Counted from the stretch's first letter, positions 1-8,830 are shown. The stretch: DNA of 64,000 nucleotides from Amycolatopsis sacchari (GCF_900114035.1 NZ_FORP01000001.1:434001-498000); one strand, 5' to 3'. Notes: generated by a model not told the origin, from the sequence alone. Made by a program: numbers and translations.

Positions 1-52
1 CGAGCAGGTGCGCGCCCTCGTCGAACGCGAGCGGACCGAGGTCGAGGATCAC
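1..52 (-). CDS. N-terminal fragment of a gene running off the window
   Basis: Reading from a GTG at 52 gives about 17 codons (start MILDLGPLAFDEG) before the window edge. The start overlaps the stop of the upstream PhnD-like gene in a GTGA arrangement, which is the main support for this being a translationally coupled next gene. Too little is visible to name a function. Confidence 0.4.
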   Translation of the reverse strand, partial: MILDLGPLAFDEGAHLL

Positions 53-894
53 GGCCGGTACTCCGGCTCGGTGAGCCGCCCGTCCTCGTCGTAGAAAGCG
101 CTTTCTGAGATCGCGGCTTCGAGCGGGCCGAAGCCGGTCGTGCGCCCGGGCCGCCACTCGGTGAGCCCCTCCAGGTCCAGCAGCGGGCGGACCCCGGGAT
201 CGGCGTAGGACATGGACAGCAGCAGCTCGCCGAGCCGGTCGGCGAGCCCGGCCGGGGCGCTGTCGTGCACCGCCAGCACGCAGTGGTCGTAGGGCTCGCT
301 GTGGGCGAGCACCCGGGTGCTGCCCGCCGGGAGCGTGCCTTCGCCGCTGAACAGCAGGTGGTTGGCGTCGATCATGGCGGCGGCGTCGGCCTCCCCGGTG
401 AGCAGGGCGCGGGCGGCGTCGCGCTCGCCGCCGATGTGGTCGCCGTGCAGCCCGACGCCGACGTCGAAGCGCCGCACGGTCACGTTTTCGCCGGGTGTCA
501 GCCCCGCGTGGCGCAGGAGGGAGACGGGGATGAGCGTCGCCTGGGGCGAGTCGATCGCCCCGACCGCGACGCGGTGGTCCTTGAGGTCGCGCAGGTGCTC
601 GAACGGCGAATCGGCCCGCACGACGACGACGGAGGTGAGGTCCTGGTCGGTGTCCCGCATGACGAGCGGGCGCACGTGGTGGCCCGCCAGGCGCCGCACC
701 CGCAGCCACGCCAGCGGCGAGTTCCACGCGGCGTGGATCCGGCCGCTCGCGAGGTCCTCGGCCTGGCGCTCGTAGTTGCTGTACAGCACGAAGTCGAAGG
801 GCAGGCCGTGGTCACGCAGCCAGGCGCGGAACCCGGCCCAGATCGTGACGACCTTGGGGTCGTACGCCACGGCACCCAGCAGCAACGTCGGCAT
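49..894 (-). CDS. PhnD/SsuA-type substrate-binding protein lacking a signal peptide
   Basis: A protein of about 281 residues with the layout of periplasmic phosphonate/oxoanion-binding proteins: an early beta strand (LLLGAVAYDPKVV), a helix with an Asn-Ser-Pro stretch (AAWNSPLAWLR) lining the presumed ligand site, the hinge region VVVVRADSPF, and SPQATLIPVSLL near the middle. The ATG at 894 is chosen because GAGGAG lies just upstream; the longer upstream reading is unlike protein. There is no signal peptide or lipobox, so the protein is probably cytosolic and may be an enzyme-like or sensor relative rather than a transporter subunit. No ABC permease or ATPase is adjacent in the window. The fold assignment is fairly sure; ligand and role are unknown. 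Confidence 0.7.
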   Translation of the reverse strand: MPTLLLGAVAYDPKVVTIWAGFRAWLRDHGLPFDFVLYSNYERQAEDLASGRIHAAWNSPLAWLRVRRLAGHHVRPLVMRDTDQDLTSVVVVRADSPFEHLRDLKDHRVAVGAIDSPQATLIPVSLLRHAGLTPGENVTVRRFDVGVGLHGDHIGGERDAARALLTGEADAAAMIDANHLLFSGEGTLPAGSTRVLAHSEPYDHCVLAVHDSAPAGLADRLGELLLSMSYADPGVRPLLDLEGLTEWRPGRTTGFGPLEAAISESAFYDEDGRLTEPEYRP

Positions 895-1051
895 CGCGCT
901 CCTCAGCGGGACGGGGGCAGACCCGTCCCAGCCTGGGGGCGCGTGCGCTCTCCCGCAACACGAACGACGGGCGGCAGAATGAGCCGGGTGAACCTTCCGG
1001 TGGGCGTCGCCGCTCTCCCCATGTGAGGGGCAGGGGCAGCTGACCGATCTC

Positions 1052-1312
1052 GTGACGCGGTACTCGCAGACGCCCGTCCGCATGGGACAGCAGGCCCGCG
1101 ACCGGGGGAGCCTGCCGGGCTTCCTCCGCCTGCGGCACGAACAGGGCGATCACCTGACGCTCGTGTCGCTGACCAAGAATTCCGGCGGCAACTTCGGGTT
1201 CGTCCTCGACCGCAACGGCACGCCGCTGCCGTCCAAGGGCGCGGTCGACTGCGCCGCGGGCCGCTTCATCGTGTTCTCCATCGGGCCCAACCCCGGGCCC
1301 GGCCCCGGCTGA
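1052..1312 (+). CDS. Small hypothetical protein
   Basis: Encodes 86 residues from a GTG at 1052; an ATG at 1082 is an alternative start. The middle has a plausible alternating hydrophobic pattern (HLTLVSLTKNSGG, FGFVLDRNG, FIVFSIG) suggesting a small beta-rich domain, ending in a Gly-Pro tail. No family is recognised and there is no signal peptide. It sits between the divergent PhnD-like gene and the convergent SDR gene. It could be a fragment of a longer decayed gene. Real coding status is uncertain. Confidence 0.4.
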   Translation: MTRYSQTPVRMGQQARDRGSLPGFLRLRHEQGDHLTLVSLTKNSGGNFGFVLDRNGTPLPSKGAVDCAAGRFIVFSIGPNPGPGPG

Positions 1313-1324
1313 GGTCCACTGTGG

Positions 1325-2320
1325 TCAGTGGCGGCGGAGCCACGCGAGGACGCCCGCCACCGCGCCCGTGCCCAGCACCCCGAGCAGTGCGTGGTGCTGC
1401 GAGGCCCACACCTGCGGGCTCCGCCCGTGCGCCCGGTCGTCGAACTCGCCGTGCGCGCCGTGGTCTATGTCCTCGTCCGCCGGGTGCCAGAGGTTTTCCG
1501 GCTGGTCCGCGGGGCGCGGCTGGTCCGTCTGCTGGGACTTGAAGCCCGTCCGCGCGAGGTAGCGGTCGAGCAGGCCCGGGATGACCTTGTCCCCGAGCAG
1601 CGTCCCGACCGTGCTCGCGCCGACCCAGTACTCGCGGCGCCTCGGGTGGTCGGCCGCGTACACGATCGCCTTCGCCGCGACCTCCGGCTGGTAGATCGGC
1701 GGCACCGGCTGGGCACGCTTCGGCAGCCGCGACAGCACCCACCCGAACTGCGGGGTGTTGACCGCGGGCAGCTGCACCATCGTCACGTGCACGCCCGCGT
1801 TGTCGTGCAGCAGCTCGCTGCGCAGCGCTTCGTGCATGCCCTGGATCGCGTGCTTCGCCCCGCTGTAGGCGGTTTGCAGCGGGATGCCGCGGTAGGCCAT
1901 CGCCGAACCGACCTGGACGATCGCGCCGCGGCGCCGGGGCAGCATGCGGTCGAGCGCGGCGCGGGTGCCGTGCACGTAGCCAAGGTAGGTCACCTCCGTG
2001 ACCCGCCGGTACTCCTCGGGCCGGATGTCGGTGAACCGCGCGAACACCGACGTGAACGCCACGTTGACCCACACGTCGATGGGGCCCAGCTCCGCTTCGA
2101 CCTGGTCCGCCGCCGCGTCCACCGCGGCGTGGTCCGCGGTGTCCACCGCCAGCGGCAGCGCCTGGCCACCCGCGGCGTCGATCTCCCCGGCCACCGCGCG
2201 CAACCCCTCCTCGCCGCGCGCCAGCACCGCCACGCGATCGCCGCGGGCCCCGAACGCCCGCGCCGTCGCCCGTCCGACCCCGCCGGTGGCTCCGGTCACC
2301 ACGACCACCCGACCGCTCAC
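1325..2320 (-). CDS. Short-chain dehydrogenase/reductase with C-terminal hydrophobic helix
   Basis: A 331-residue classical SDR oxidoreductase. The Rossmann nucleotide-binding motif [10 protein letters not shown] lies near the N-terminus, and the catalytic YSGAK (Tyr-x3-Lys) follows in the middle. The C-terminal extension ends in a hydrophobic stretch ([17 protein letters not shown]) that may anchor it to the membrane. GTG at 2320 is chosen because AGGAGGG precedes it; the longer ORF start lies in the intergenic region. The gene is divergent from a TetR regulator with a perfect inverted repeat between them, so it is the likely target of that regulator. The substrate is unknown. Confidence 0.85.
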   Translation of the reverse strand: MSGRVVVVTGATGGVGRATARAFGARGDRVAVLARGEEGLRAVAGEIDAAGGQALPLAVDTADHAAVDAAADQVEAELGPIDVWVNVAFTSVFARFTDIRPEEYRRVTEVTYLGYVHGTRAALDRMLPRRRGAIVQVGSAMAYRGIPLQTAYSGAKHAIQGMHEALRSELLHDNAGVHVTMVQLPAVNTPQFGWVLSRLPKRAQPVPPIYQPEVAAKAIVYAADHPRRREYWVGASTVGTLLGDKVIPGLLDRYLARTGFKSQQTDQPRPADQPENLWHPADEDIDHGAHGEFDDRAHGRSPQVWASQHHALLGVLGTGAVAGVLAWLRRH

Positions 2321-2415
2321 CCCGTGCTCCCTCCTGCTCGGCGTTACGCCGGACGGGTACCCCTTCCACCCTCGGGCGAACACGACGTGCGGCGGTGATC
2401 GCGCTCGTCGACACC

Positions 2416-2435
2416 GCGTCGAAATTTCTCGACGC
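2416..2435. promoter_or_regulatory. Palindromic operator between SDR and TetR genes
   Basis: GCGTCGA-N6-TCGACGC, a perfect 7-bp inverted repeat with an AT-rich spacer, in the 127-bp divergent region, 12 bp upstream of the TetR start. Position and symmetry fit a TetR-family operator controlling both genes. Inference only. Confidence 0.55.
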
Positions 2436-2447
2436 TAGGATTGCCCG

Positions 2448-3086
2448 GTGCCTCGGACTACGGAGGGGCGGGGCCGCAGGCGGGTCGCGCCCAGCAAGGG
2501 AGACCTGCGGGAACGCGCGATCCTCGACGCGGCGGAGCGCCAGCTGGCCGGTGCGGGGCCGGACGCGATGACGGTGGAGACGATCGCCACCGCCGCCGGG
2601 ATCACGCGTGGCGCCTTCTACTTCTACTTCGGCTCCAAGAACGACGTGCTGGCCGCGCTCGTCGAGCGGACGGTCACCGCGTTGCGGGCCGAGGTCGACG
2701 CCGCCGACGCGGCGGGAGCGCCGGCTGAGGCGCTGCGGGAGGGGCTGCGGCAGACGGCCCGCATGTGGCGGGAGCACGGGGACGTCATGCGGGCGGCGGT
2801 CGAGCTGTCACCGTCGGTCCCGGCCATCGACGAGGCGTGGCGCTCGGCCGTCACCGCGCTCGCCGAGACGACGTGCCGCATCGCCGAGCGGGCCGGGGTG
2901 CCCTCAGGTCCGGGACCGGCGGACGCGCCTGCCGTCACCGCGGCGCTGGTGTGGATGACCGAGCGGGCGTTCTACCAGGCGGTGGCCGGCGGCGGCTCAC
3001 TCGACGACACGACCGCGACGCTGACCCACGTGTGGCTGGCTGCGCTCGGGCTCGGCCCTCAGCCGCCCAGCGCGGCCGGGTCGTAG
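2448..3086 (+). CDS. TetR/AcrR family transcriptional regulator
   Basis: A 212-residue repressor-type regulator. Residues about 20-65 form the TetR DNA-binding domain, with the helix-turn-helix TIATAAGITRGAFYFYF and the following KNDVLAAL. The rest is a helical ligand-binding domain resembling the EthR-like subgroup. The start is GTG. It is divergent from the SDR gene, and its last 28 bp overlap the end of the convergent DUF4015 gene. It probably represses itself and the SDR via the palindrome at 2416-2435. The inducer is unknown. Confidence 0.85.
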   Translation: MPRTTEGRGRRRVAPSKGDLRERAILDAAERQLAGAGPDAMTVETIATAAGITRGAFYFYFGSKNDVLAALVERTVTALRAEVDAADAAGAPAEALREGLRQTARMWREHGDVMRAAVELSPSVPAIDEAWRSAVTALAETTCRIAERAGVPSGPGPADAPAVTAALVWMTERAFYQAVAGGGSLDDTTATLTHVWLAALGLGPQPPSAAGS

Positions 3087-4600
3087 CGGCACGCGGCGTT
3101 CCACAGCAGGAACGAGTCCATCCCGTTCTCCTTCGCCGCGGCGATCTGCGCCTGCACCTCCGCGGGACCGTAGGTGCGGTGCATGCTGAACGCCTGCAGC
3201 CACGGGATGGTGATGGCGCCGCCCTGCCGCGCCTGCTTCGCGAAGTCCGCGAGCGAGCGTGCGGTGATGTCGTGGGGAGCGTCCTCGGGGTCGTCGATGC
3301 CGTACTCGCCCCGGCCCCAGTGCGACGGGTACACCATCGGTGCGATGTAGTCGACCTCGCGGGACATCGCCGGGATGTCCTGGGCGATCTGGGTCGGGCG
3401 GGTGATCGCGATGCCGAAGACGGAGGCGCCGAGGAACGCGCCGTGCCCGTGCACGGCGTCGCGGCTCTGTTCGAGGAAGTCGGCGATCGCCTGTTCCGGC
3501 GTGCCGGTCAGGCCGGGAAGCCGCATCCGGTCCAGCGAGCCCTCCGGGCGGCGGATGTAGTCGTAGAGGATGTCGTCGAAGCCGAGCTCGGCGGCCTCGG
3601 CGGCGAGCCGGATGTTGTAGTCCCGCACCTCGGGGTTGGCGAAGTTGGTGAAGGTGTAGTCGCCGTACCCGCTCGCCCAGGCCTCGCCGTCACTGGTCTG
3701 GACCAGCCGCTCGCGGTGGCCGGCGTCCCAGCAAGCCTTGGCCAGCAGCGGATCCCGGAAGGCGACGAGCCTGCCGACCACGCGGATCTTCATCGCGTGC
3801 AGCTGGTCCAGCACGGCGCGCGCGTCGTAGTAGCCCTTCGCCGCGCCGATCTCGCGGGCGAGCGGTACCTGCGAGTCGTAGCCGATCTCACCGTCCTCGT
3901 CCTTGATGTCGAGCTGCACGGTGTCGATCAAGCCGTCCCGCGCCATCTGCAGCACCGGTTCGCGCAGGGCGGGGGAGGCCCAGGCGAGCGCCGTCATGTG
4001 GACGCCACGCATGCCGGGGTGCTTGGCGTGCACCGGTTGTTCGGTGCGGGTGACGTTGCCCGCCCGGTCCTGGGCGGTGAGGTCGACGCTCCCCGGCGGG
4101 GTGGGCAGCGTCGCGCTGAAGCTCCCGTCGGAGCCGACTTCGACGGGCTCGCCGTTGAGCATCACGCGTTCGGCGCCCGACGCCACGCCCCGGACGGTCA
4201 CGGGCACGCGGAGATCACCGGCCTCGACGGGCTCGAGCGAGATCCGCGGCGGGGTGTCGTCGACGGTGAACGTGCGGGAGACCTCGGCGCGCGGGAAGTC
4301 GGCGAGCACGCCCAGCTGCGCGGTCAGGGTGTGGGTGCCTTCGGGCAGCCGCAGCCGCGGCGGGACGATCCGCTGGCCGTCGTACCGCACGGGCAACGGC
4401 GTCCCGTCGAGGACGAGCCGGACGCTCCGCGGATCGGCCGCGGTGACGTGGACGCGGTCGAGGACGTCGGAAGTGGTGACGGCCCCGTCCCCGACCCCCT
4501 GGACGACGGGAGCCGCCGGCATGGCGGCGACGGCGGCCTGGACGCCGCCGGTCAGCACGGCCCCGGTGAGAGCGGCGAACAACACGGGCCGAGGATCCAT
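3059..4600 (-). CDS. Secreted DUF4015 putative glycoside hydrolase
   Basis: A 513-residue exported protein. ATG at 4600 gives a signal peptide (PVLFAALTGAVLTGG, cleavage after AVAA). Residues about 50-210 look like Ig-like or bacterial-surface beta domains. The C-terminal half is the DUF4015 TIM-barrel: GVHMTALAW, VQLDIKDEDG, IRVVGRLVAF, DDILYDYIRRPEG and APMVYPSHWG. This family is annotated as putative glycoside hydrolase; the conserved acidic residues in LDIKDEDG and ILYDYIRRPEG are candidate catalytic residues. An upstream ATG at 4633 is possible but gives a poorer signal peptide. The substrate, perhaps a cell-surface polysaccharide, is unknown. Confidence 0.8.
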   Translation of the reverse strand: MDPRPVLFAALTGAVLTGGVQAAVAAMPAAPVVQGVGDGAVTTSDVLDRVHVTAADPRSVRLVLDGTPLPVRYDGQRIVPPRLRLPEGTHTLTAQLGVLADFPRAEVSRTFTVDDTPPRISLEPVEAGDLRVPVTVRGVASGAERVMLNGEPVEVGSDGSFSATLPTPPGSVDLTAQDRAGNVTRTEQPVHAKHPGMRGVHMTALAWASPALREPVLQMARDGLIDTVQLDIKDEDGEIGYDSQVPLAREIGAAKGYYDARAVLDQLHAMKIRVVGRLVAFRDPLLAKACWDAGHRERLVQTSDGEAWASGYGDYTFTNFANPEVRDYNIRLAAEAAELGFDDILYDYIRRPEGSLDRMRLPGLTGTPEQAIADFLEQSRDAVHGHGAFLGASVFGIAITRPTQIAQDIPAMSREVDYIAPMVYPSHWGRGEYGIDDPEDAPHDITARSLADFAKQARQGGAITIPWLQAFSMHRTYGPAEVQAQIAAAKENGMDSFLLWNAACRYDPAALGG

Positions 4601-4685
4601 GTGAAGCGTTTTCCCAGGTAGCGGCCCCGGCATGCCCGTGACCACCCGTTCGGGTCGTGCTGCTAGCCCGACCGAGTGCACACCG

Positions 4686-5510
4686 TCAGCTCCGGTGTGC
4701 CCGCGCGGCCGCGAAGCAGTACACGCCGAAGGCCGCGAGCCCGAGCGCCACGATCACGAGCAGCACCACGCCGTACGGCTGGGCGGCGAGCGTGCGCAGC
4801 GCCTTGTCGAGGCCACCCGCCTGCCGGGCGTCGGACCGCAGCGCGGCGTACCCGAGGAGCGCGCCGATGATCACGTACACCAGCCCCTTGGCCACGTAGC
4901 CCGCCGCGCCCAGCCACTCCACCGCGTGCCGGCTGCCCGTCGGCAGCTCGCTGGTGTCCAGGTCGCGCAGGAAGCTCCGCTTGACCCCCTTCACGGCGGC
5001 CGCGATGCCCACGCCCACCACGACGGCGGCCGCGACGGCCACCAGGACCGGACCCGCGGGCAGCGAAAGCAGTTTCGCCGTGAACTCCTGCTGCGCCTGG
5101 TCGCCCGAGCCCGAACCGCTGCCCGTGGCGAGGCGGATCGCCGTGTACGCCAGGCCGAACACTACCACGCCGCGCGCACCGGACCCGATCCGCTTCCGGA
5201 CGCGCTTGCCGTGTTCCCGCACCCAGCCGTACCCGGTGGCGGCGAGCATGCCCTGCCACAACCCGAACGCGATCAGCCCCACCGCGAGCACCCACAGCAG
5301 GACCTGCCCGAACGCGGTCCCGCCGATCTCCTGCAGCGCGCCCTTCTGGTCGGCCTCGTGCCCGCTGTCCCCGAACGCGACGCGGACCGCGAGGTAGGCG
5401 ACCACCAGGTGCACGAGCCCCCAGCACGCCATGCCCAGGCGCCCCGCCACCTGCGCGGTCCTGCTGCTCTCCACGCGCGACGCCCGCCGCGCCACCGGGC
5501 CACCCGTCAT
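4686..5510 (-). CDS. DUF1206 family membrane protein
   Basis: A 274-residue integral membrane protein with three tandem repeats of a two-helix unit, each carrying a similar pattern (ACWGLVHLVVAYLAVRVAFG; RGVVVFGLAYTAIRLATG; AGYVAKGLVYVIIGALLG). This is the layout of DUF1206, an actinobacterial family of unknown function. A strong GAGGAGG site precedes the ATG. It follows the cat operon on the same strand after about 90 bp but has no obvious functional link to it. Confidence 0.85.
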   Translation of the reverse strand: MTGGPVARRASRVESSRTAQVAGRLGMACWGLVHLVVAYLAVRVAFGDSGHEADQKGALQEIGGTAFGQVLLWVLAVGLIAFGLWQGMLAATGYGWVREHGKRVRKRIGSGARGVVVFGLAYTAIRLATGSGSGSGDQAQQEFTAKLLSLPAGPVLVAVAAAVVVGVGIAAAVKGVKRSFLRDLDTSELPTGSRHAVEWLGAAGYVAKGLVYVIIGALLGYAALRSDARQAGGLDKALRTLAAQPYGVVLLVIVALGLAAFGVYCFAAARAHRS

Positions 5511-5600
5511 CGGACCTCCTCGCGTTCCCCCAGCAGTTTCACCTGGGGGGCCGCGGCGCGCCGGGCAACTGCTCCATTCGGCCCAATCGACGCGGGGTGG

Positions 5601-5879
5601 TCAGTCCACTTTGGAGGGATGGCGGACCAGGGGTGTGACCTCGACGTCCAGGTACGGGAACAGGGGCAGCGCGGACAGCAGCTCGTGCAGCTCCTCGGTC
5701 GAGTCCACGTCGAACACCGAGAAGTTCGCGTACTCACCGGCGATCCGCCACAGCTGCGGCCATTTGCCCGCCCGCTGCAGCTGCTGGCTGTACGCCTTTT
5801 CCCTGGCCACGAGGTCCGCCTTGACCTGCGGGTCGAGGTCGTGGGGGAGCCGGACGTCCATCCGGACGTGGAACAGCAT
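5601..5879 (-). CDS. catC: Muconolactone delta-isomerase
   Basis: A 92-residue protein matching CatC in length and pattern: MLFHVRMDV at the start, AREKAYSQQLQRAGKWPQLWRI in the middle and LFPYLDVEVTPLVRHP near the end. CatC isomerises (4S)-muconolactone to 3-oxoadipate enol-lactone in the ortho-cleavage catechol branch; the active enzyme is a decamer in characterised homologues. It is the last gene of catR-catB-catA-catC, 7 bp after catA. No pcaD or later beta-ketoadipate gene is in the window. Confidence 0.93.
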   Translation of the reverse strand: MLFHVRMDVRLPHDLDPQVKADLVAREKAYSQQLQRAGKWPQLWRIAGEYANFSVFDVDSTEELHELLSALPLFPYLDVEVTPLVRHPSKVD

Positions 5880-5886
5880 GGCGCCC

Positions 5887-6747
5887 TCAGCCCCGCACCG
5901 GGTCGAGCGCGAAGTCGTAGACGACTGTCTCGCCCTTCCCGTCGCCCGACGGCTTGGGGTCGAGGATCAGCTCCGGCTTCACGGCGGACGCGACGTCGTC
6001 CTCGTTGTGCTGGTCCCCGGGGAAGTACAGCTGCGCGGTGAGCTGTTCGTGCCCGGGCGCGGAGACCTTGACGTGCAGGTGCGCCGGGCGCCACGGGTGC
6101 CAGCCCGCGGCCGCGATCAGCCTGCCGCACGCGCCGTCCGTGGGGATCATGTAGGGCGCGGGGCGCACCGTGGTGATCTCGAACGAACCGTCGGGCTCCA
6201 CGCTGAACGTGCCCCGCAGGTTCCACTCCGGGATGCCGGGCGCGAACTGCGAGTACAGCCCCTCGGCGTCGGCGTGCCACAGCTCGATCTTCGCCCCCTC
6301 CAGCGGCTGCCCGTCGGTCGAGGTGACCCGGCCGCTCCAGAGCAGGGGAGTGCCGGGCTCGTCCTCGCGCATCGGCACCGCGCCGCGTGAGCCGCGTTCC
6401 GGCGCGCCCGGCACGTAGTACGGGCCTTCGATCGTGCCCTTGTTGCCCTCGCGGTGCTCGGTCGCGACCTCCTCGACGACGTGCTCCACCCACACGTCGA
6501 GGAACAGCGGCCACTCGCCGGTCTCGCCGACGTCGATCAGCCACGCCTTGAGCGCGTTGTACTCGGCGTAGCTGACCTTGTGGCGCCGGATCGTGTCGTG
6601 CACGGCCGACAGCACCTCGCGGACGAGCAGGTCCACGCGCTCCGGGGAGGTGTTGGCGACGTTGCCGGACTTGTCGGCCTTGAAGCGCTCGGTGGCGCTG
6701 CTGCCGGAGTCCGCGGCGGTGGGCACGGGGGCGTGTGTGGCGGTCAT
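5887..6747 (-). CDS. catA: Catechol 1,2-dioxygenase
   Basis: A 286-residue intradiol dioxygenase that opens catechol between the hydroxyls to cis,cis-muconate using non-haem Fe(III). An N-terminal helical dimerisation domain (about 1-95, including VDLLVREVLSAVHDTIR) precedes the catalytic beta domain. The expected iron ligands are visible: Tyr in GPYYVPG, Tyr in APYMIP and the His-x-His of RPAHLHVKV. ATG at 6747 is preceded by AAGGAGG. It lies between catB and catC in one operon. The specific ring substituents accepted cannot be read from sequence. Confidence 0.95.
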   Translation of the reverse strand: MTATHAPVPTAADSGSSATERFKADKSGNVANTSPERVDLLVREVLSAVHDTIRRHKVSYAEYNALKAWLIDVGETGEWPLFLDVWVEHVVEEVATEHREGNKGTIEGPYYVPGAPERGSRGAVPMREDEPGTPLLWSGRVTSTDGQPLEGAKIELWHADAEGLYSQFAPGIPEWNLRGTFSVEPDGSFEITTVRPAPYMIPTDGACGRLIAAAGWHPWRPAHLHVKVSAPGHEQLTAQLYFPGDQHNEDDVASAVKPELILDPKPSGDGKGETVVYDFALDPVRG

Positions 6748-6773
6748 GGGATCCTCCTTGATTCCGGTGCCGG

Positions 6774-7877
6774 TCACTGGTCCTGGCGGTAGTGGGCGAG
6801 TTTGCCGGGGTCGAGTTCGGCGCCGAGGCCGGCGCCGGGACGGATGACCAGCTCTCCGTCGCTGATTTCGAGCGGCTCGGCGAGCAGGTCGTCGCTGAGG
6901 TCGAGGAAGTTGGACAGCTCCCCGGCCCGCCGCGAGGTGAGCCGGAAGGCCGCTCCGAACGCGACACTGCACAGTGAACCGAGCTGGCCGTCGATCTGGT
7001 TGCCCAGCACGACTTCCAGGCCGAGTCCCTCGGCGAGGTGGTGCACGCGCTGGGAATGCGTGAACCCCGTGCGGGCGACCTTGATGCTGATCGCCGTGGC
7101 GGAGCCGCCCAGCACCTCGCGCGTGACGTCCGCGGCGGTGACCGCGGACTCGTCGGCGATGAACGGAACGTCCACTTGGGACACCAGCCAGCGGCGGCCG
7201 AGCACGTCGTCGGCCGGGCACAGTTCCTCGGCGAACAGCAGCCCGAGGTCGGCCATCTCCCGCATCGCCCGCGCCGACTCCGAGGCCGTCCAGCCGCGGT
7301 TGCCGTCGACGTAGAGTTCCACGTCCTCGCCGAGGTTCTCCCGCAGCGCGCGCACCACGGCGGTGTCGAGCGCGACGGGGCGGCGGCCCACCTTGACCTT
7401 GAACGTGGTGATGCCGTGGGTGTCCCGCATCCGCTGGGCCTCGTCGACCATCGCGGCGGGTTCGTCGAAACCGAGCATGTGGCACACGCGCATCCGGTCG
7501 GTGTAGCCGCCCAGCAGTTCGGTGACCCCCACGTCGAGCGTGCGGCCGAGCGCGTCCCACACCGCCATGTCGAGCGCGGCCTTCGCGACCGGGTTGCCGA
7601 CCGTGCGGCCGAGGCGGGCGTGCAGCTCTTCGCGTTCCAGCAGGCTCAGGCCGACGACCTGGGGCGCGAAGAGCTGCTCCAGCACCGCGACGATGCTCGC
7701 CTGCGTCTCGCCGTAGGTGAACGGCCGCGGGGGCGCCTCGGCGACGCCGACGATCCCGTCGTCGGTGTGCACGCGGACCAGCACGTGCTCGGCGGTGTGC
7801 ACCTCGCCGGAGGCGAAGCGCAGCGGTTTGCGGTAGGGGATGGCGAACGGGATCGCCTCGACCTGGGTGATCTTCAC
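6774..7877 (-). CDS. catB: Muconate cycloisomerase
   Basis: A 367-residue enolase-superfamily enzyme of the muconate-lactonising subgroup, converting cis,cis-muconate to muconolactone. An N-terminal capping domain precedes the barrel. Catalytic features seen are the Lys-x-Lys of FKVKVG, metal ligands in LYVDGN, EELCPADD and ADESAV, and a Lys in ISIKVARTG. Its start overlaps the end of catR by 4 bp (ATGA), implying coupled translation; catA follows after 26 bp. Related chloromuconate cycloisomerases look similar, but catA/catC neighbours favour ordinary muconate. Confidence 0.93.
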   Translation of the reverse strand: MKITQVEAIPFAIPYRKPLRFASGEVHTAEHVLVRVHTDDGIVGVAEAPPRPFTYGETQASIVAVLEQLFAPQVVGLSLLEREELHARLGRTVGNPVAKAALDMAVWDALGRTLDVGVTELLGGYTDRMRVCHMLGFDEPAAMVDEAQRMRDTHGITTFKVKVGRRPVALDTAVVRALRENLGEDVELYVDGNRGWTASESARAMREMADLGLLFAEELCPADDVLGRRWLVSQVDVPFIADESAVTAADVTREVLGGSATAISIKVARTGFTHSQRVHHLAEGLGLEVVLGNQIDGQLGSLCSVAFGAAFRLTSRRAGELSNFLDLSDDLLAEPLEISDGELVIRPGAGLGAELDPGKLAHYRQDQ

Positions 7878-8764
7878 CGGGACACCTCGCAGCCGGGGGT
7901 TTCGAGGACGTCGAGCACGGCGCGCACGAGCGGCGAATCGTCGTCGCCGCGCCAGGCGAGCGCGAGCTCGACGGTGCCGCCGTCGGCCAGGTCGCGGAAC
8001 ACCACGCCCGCCAGCGGCAGGGCCCTGGCCGACGCCGGGACCACGGCGACGCCGAGCCCGCCCGCGACGAGCGCGAGCAGCACGGCCGTGCCCGCCGCGT
8101 CGTGCTCGCGGCGCGGGCTGAACCCCGCGGCCTGGCAGGCGCAGTTGACGGCGTCGTTGACGACGGAGTCCTTGCTGGCGTAACCGACGAAGCCCTCGCC
8201 ACGCAGGTCCGCGACGGAGACGGTGGGTGCGGTGGCCAGCGGGTGCGCGGCGGGCACCGCGAGGATGAGCGGCTCGACCTCCAGGGTGCGCAGCTCGATC
8301 CCGTCCCCGCGGGTCGGCGGGCGCAGCACGGCGAGGTCGAGCGTGCCGTCACGCAGCGCGTCGCACTGGGCCGGGGTGAGCAGGTCGGCCTCGATCTCCA
8401 GCGCGACGCCGGGCAGCTCCTGCTGCACCCTGCGCGCGATCGCCGGCAGGTGGGAGAAGGCCGCGGTGCCGGTGAAGCCGATGCGCACCAGCCCGAGCCG
8501 CCCGTCGGCGATCCGGCGCACGCCCCGCACGCTCTCCTCGACGGTGCCGAGCACGCGCCGCGCCTCCGCGAGGAAGAACCCGCCGGCCGCGGTGAGCGCG
8601 ACCTGCCGCGTCGTGCGCGTGAACAGGGAGGCGCCGAGCTCGGCCTCCAGCTGCCGGATGGCCTGGGAGAGCGCGGGCTGCGCGATGTGCAGGCGTTCGG
8701 CGGCCCGCCCGAAGTGGCAGGTCTCGGCGACGGTCACGAAGTACCGCAGGTGCCGCAACTCCAT
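7874..8764 (-). CDS. catR: LysR-family regulator of the catechol operon
   Basis: A 296-residue LysR-type regulator: an N-terminal winged HTH (residues about 1-60, ELRHLRYFVTVAETCHFGRAAERL then PALSQAIRQLE) followed by a periplasmic-binding-like effector domain. It leads the cat operon, overlapping catB by 4 bp. In most bacteria catR is divergent from its targets; here regulator and enzymes share a transcript, so activation would be autoregulatory. The effector is presumably cis,cis-muconate by family analogy. Naming it CatR rests on context. Confidence 0.85.
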   Translation of the reverse strand: MELRHLRYFVTVAETCHFGRAAERLHIAQPALSQAIRQLEAELGASLFTRTTRQVALTAAGGFFLAEARRVLGTVEESVRGVRRIADGRLGLVRIGFTGTAAFSHLPAIARRVQQELPGVALEIEADLLTPAQCDALRDGTLDLAVLRPPTRGDGIELRTLEVEPLILAVPAAHPLATAPTVSVADLRGEGFVGYASKDSVVNDAVNCACQAAGFSPRREHDAAGTAVLLALVAGGLGVAVVPASARALPLAGVVFRDLADGGTVELALAWRGDDDSPLVRAVLDVLETPGCEVSR

Positions 8765-8800
8765 CGTCCGTGCCTCATTTCCGCTCGCCGGTCGACCTCC

Positions 8801-8829
8801 AACCTAGGGAGCGGATTCCGTCAGCACAA
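8801..8829 (-). promoter_or_regulatory. Predicted catR promoter
   Basis: On the minus strand, TTGTGC (-35) is followed after exactly 17 bp by TAGGTT (-10, fits TAnnnT), about 35 bp upstream of the catR ATG. This is the best sigma-70-like promoter in the catR upstream region. The prediction is from spacing and hexamers only. Confidence 0.45.
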
Positions 8830-8830
8830 A

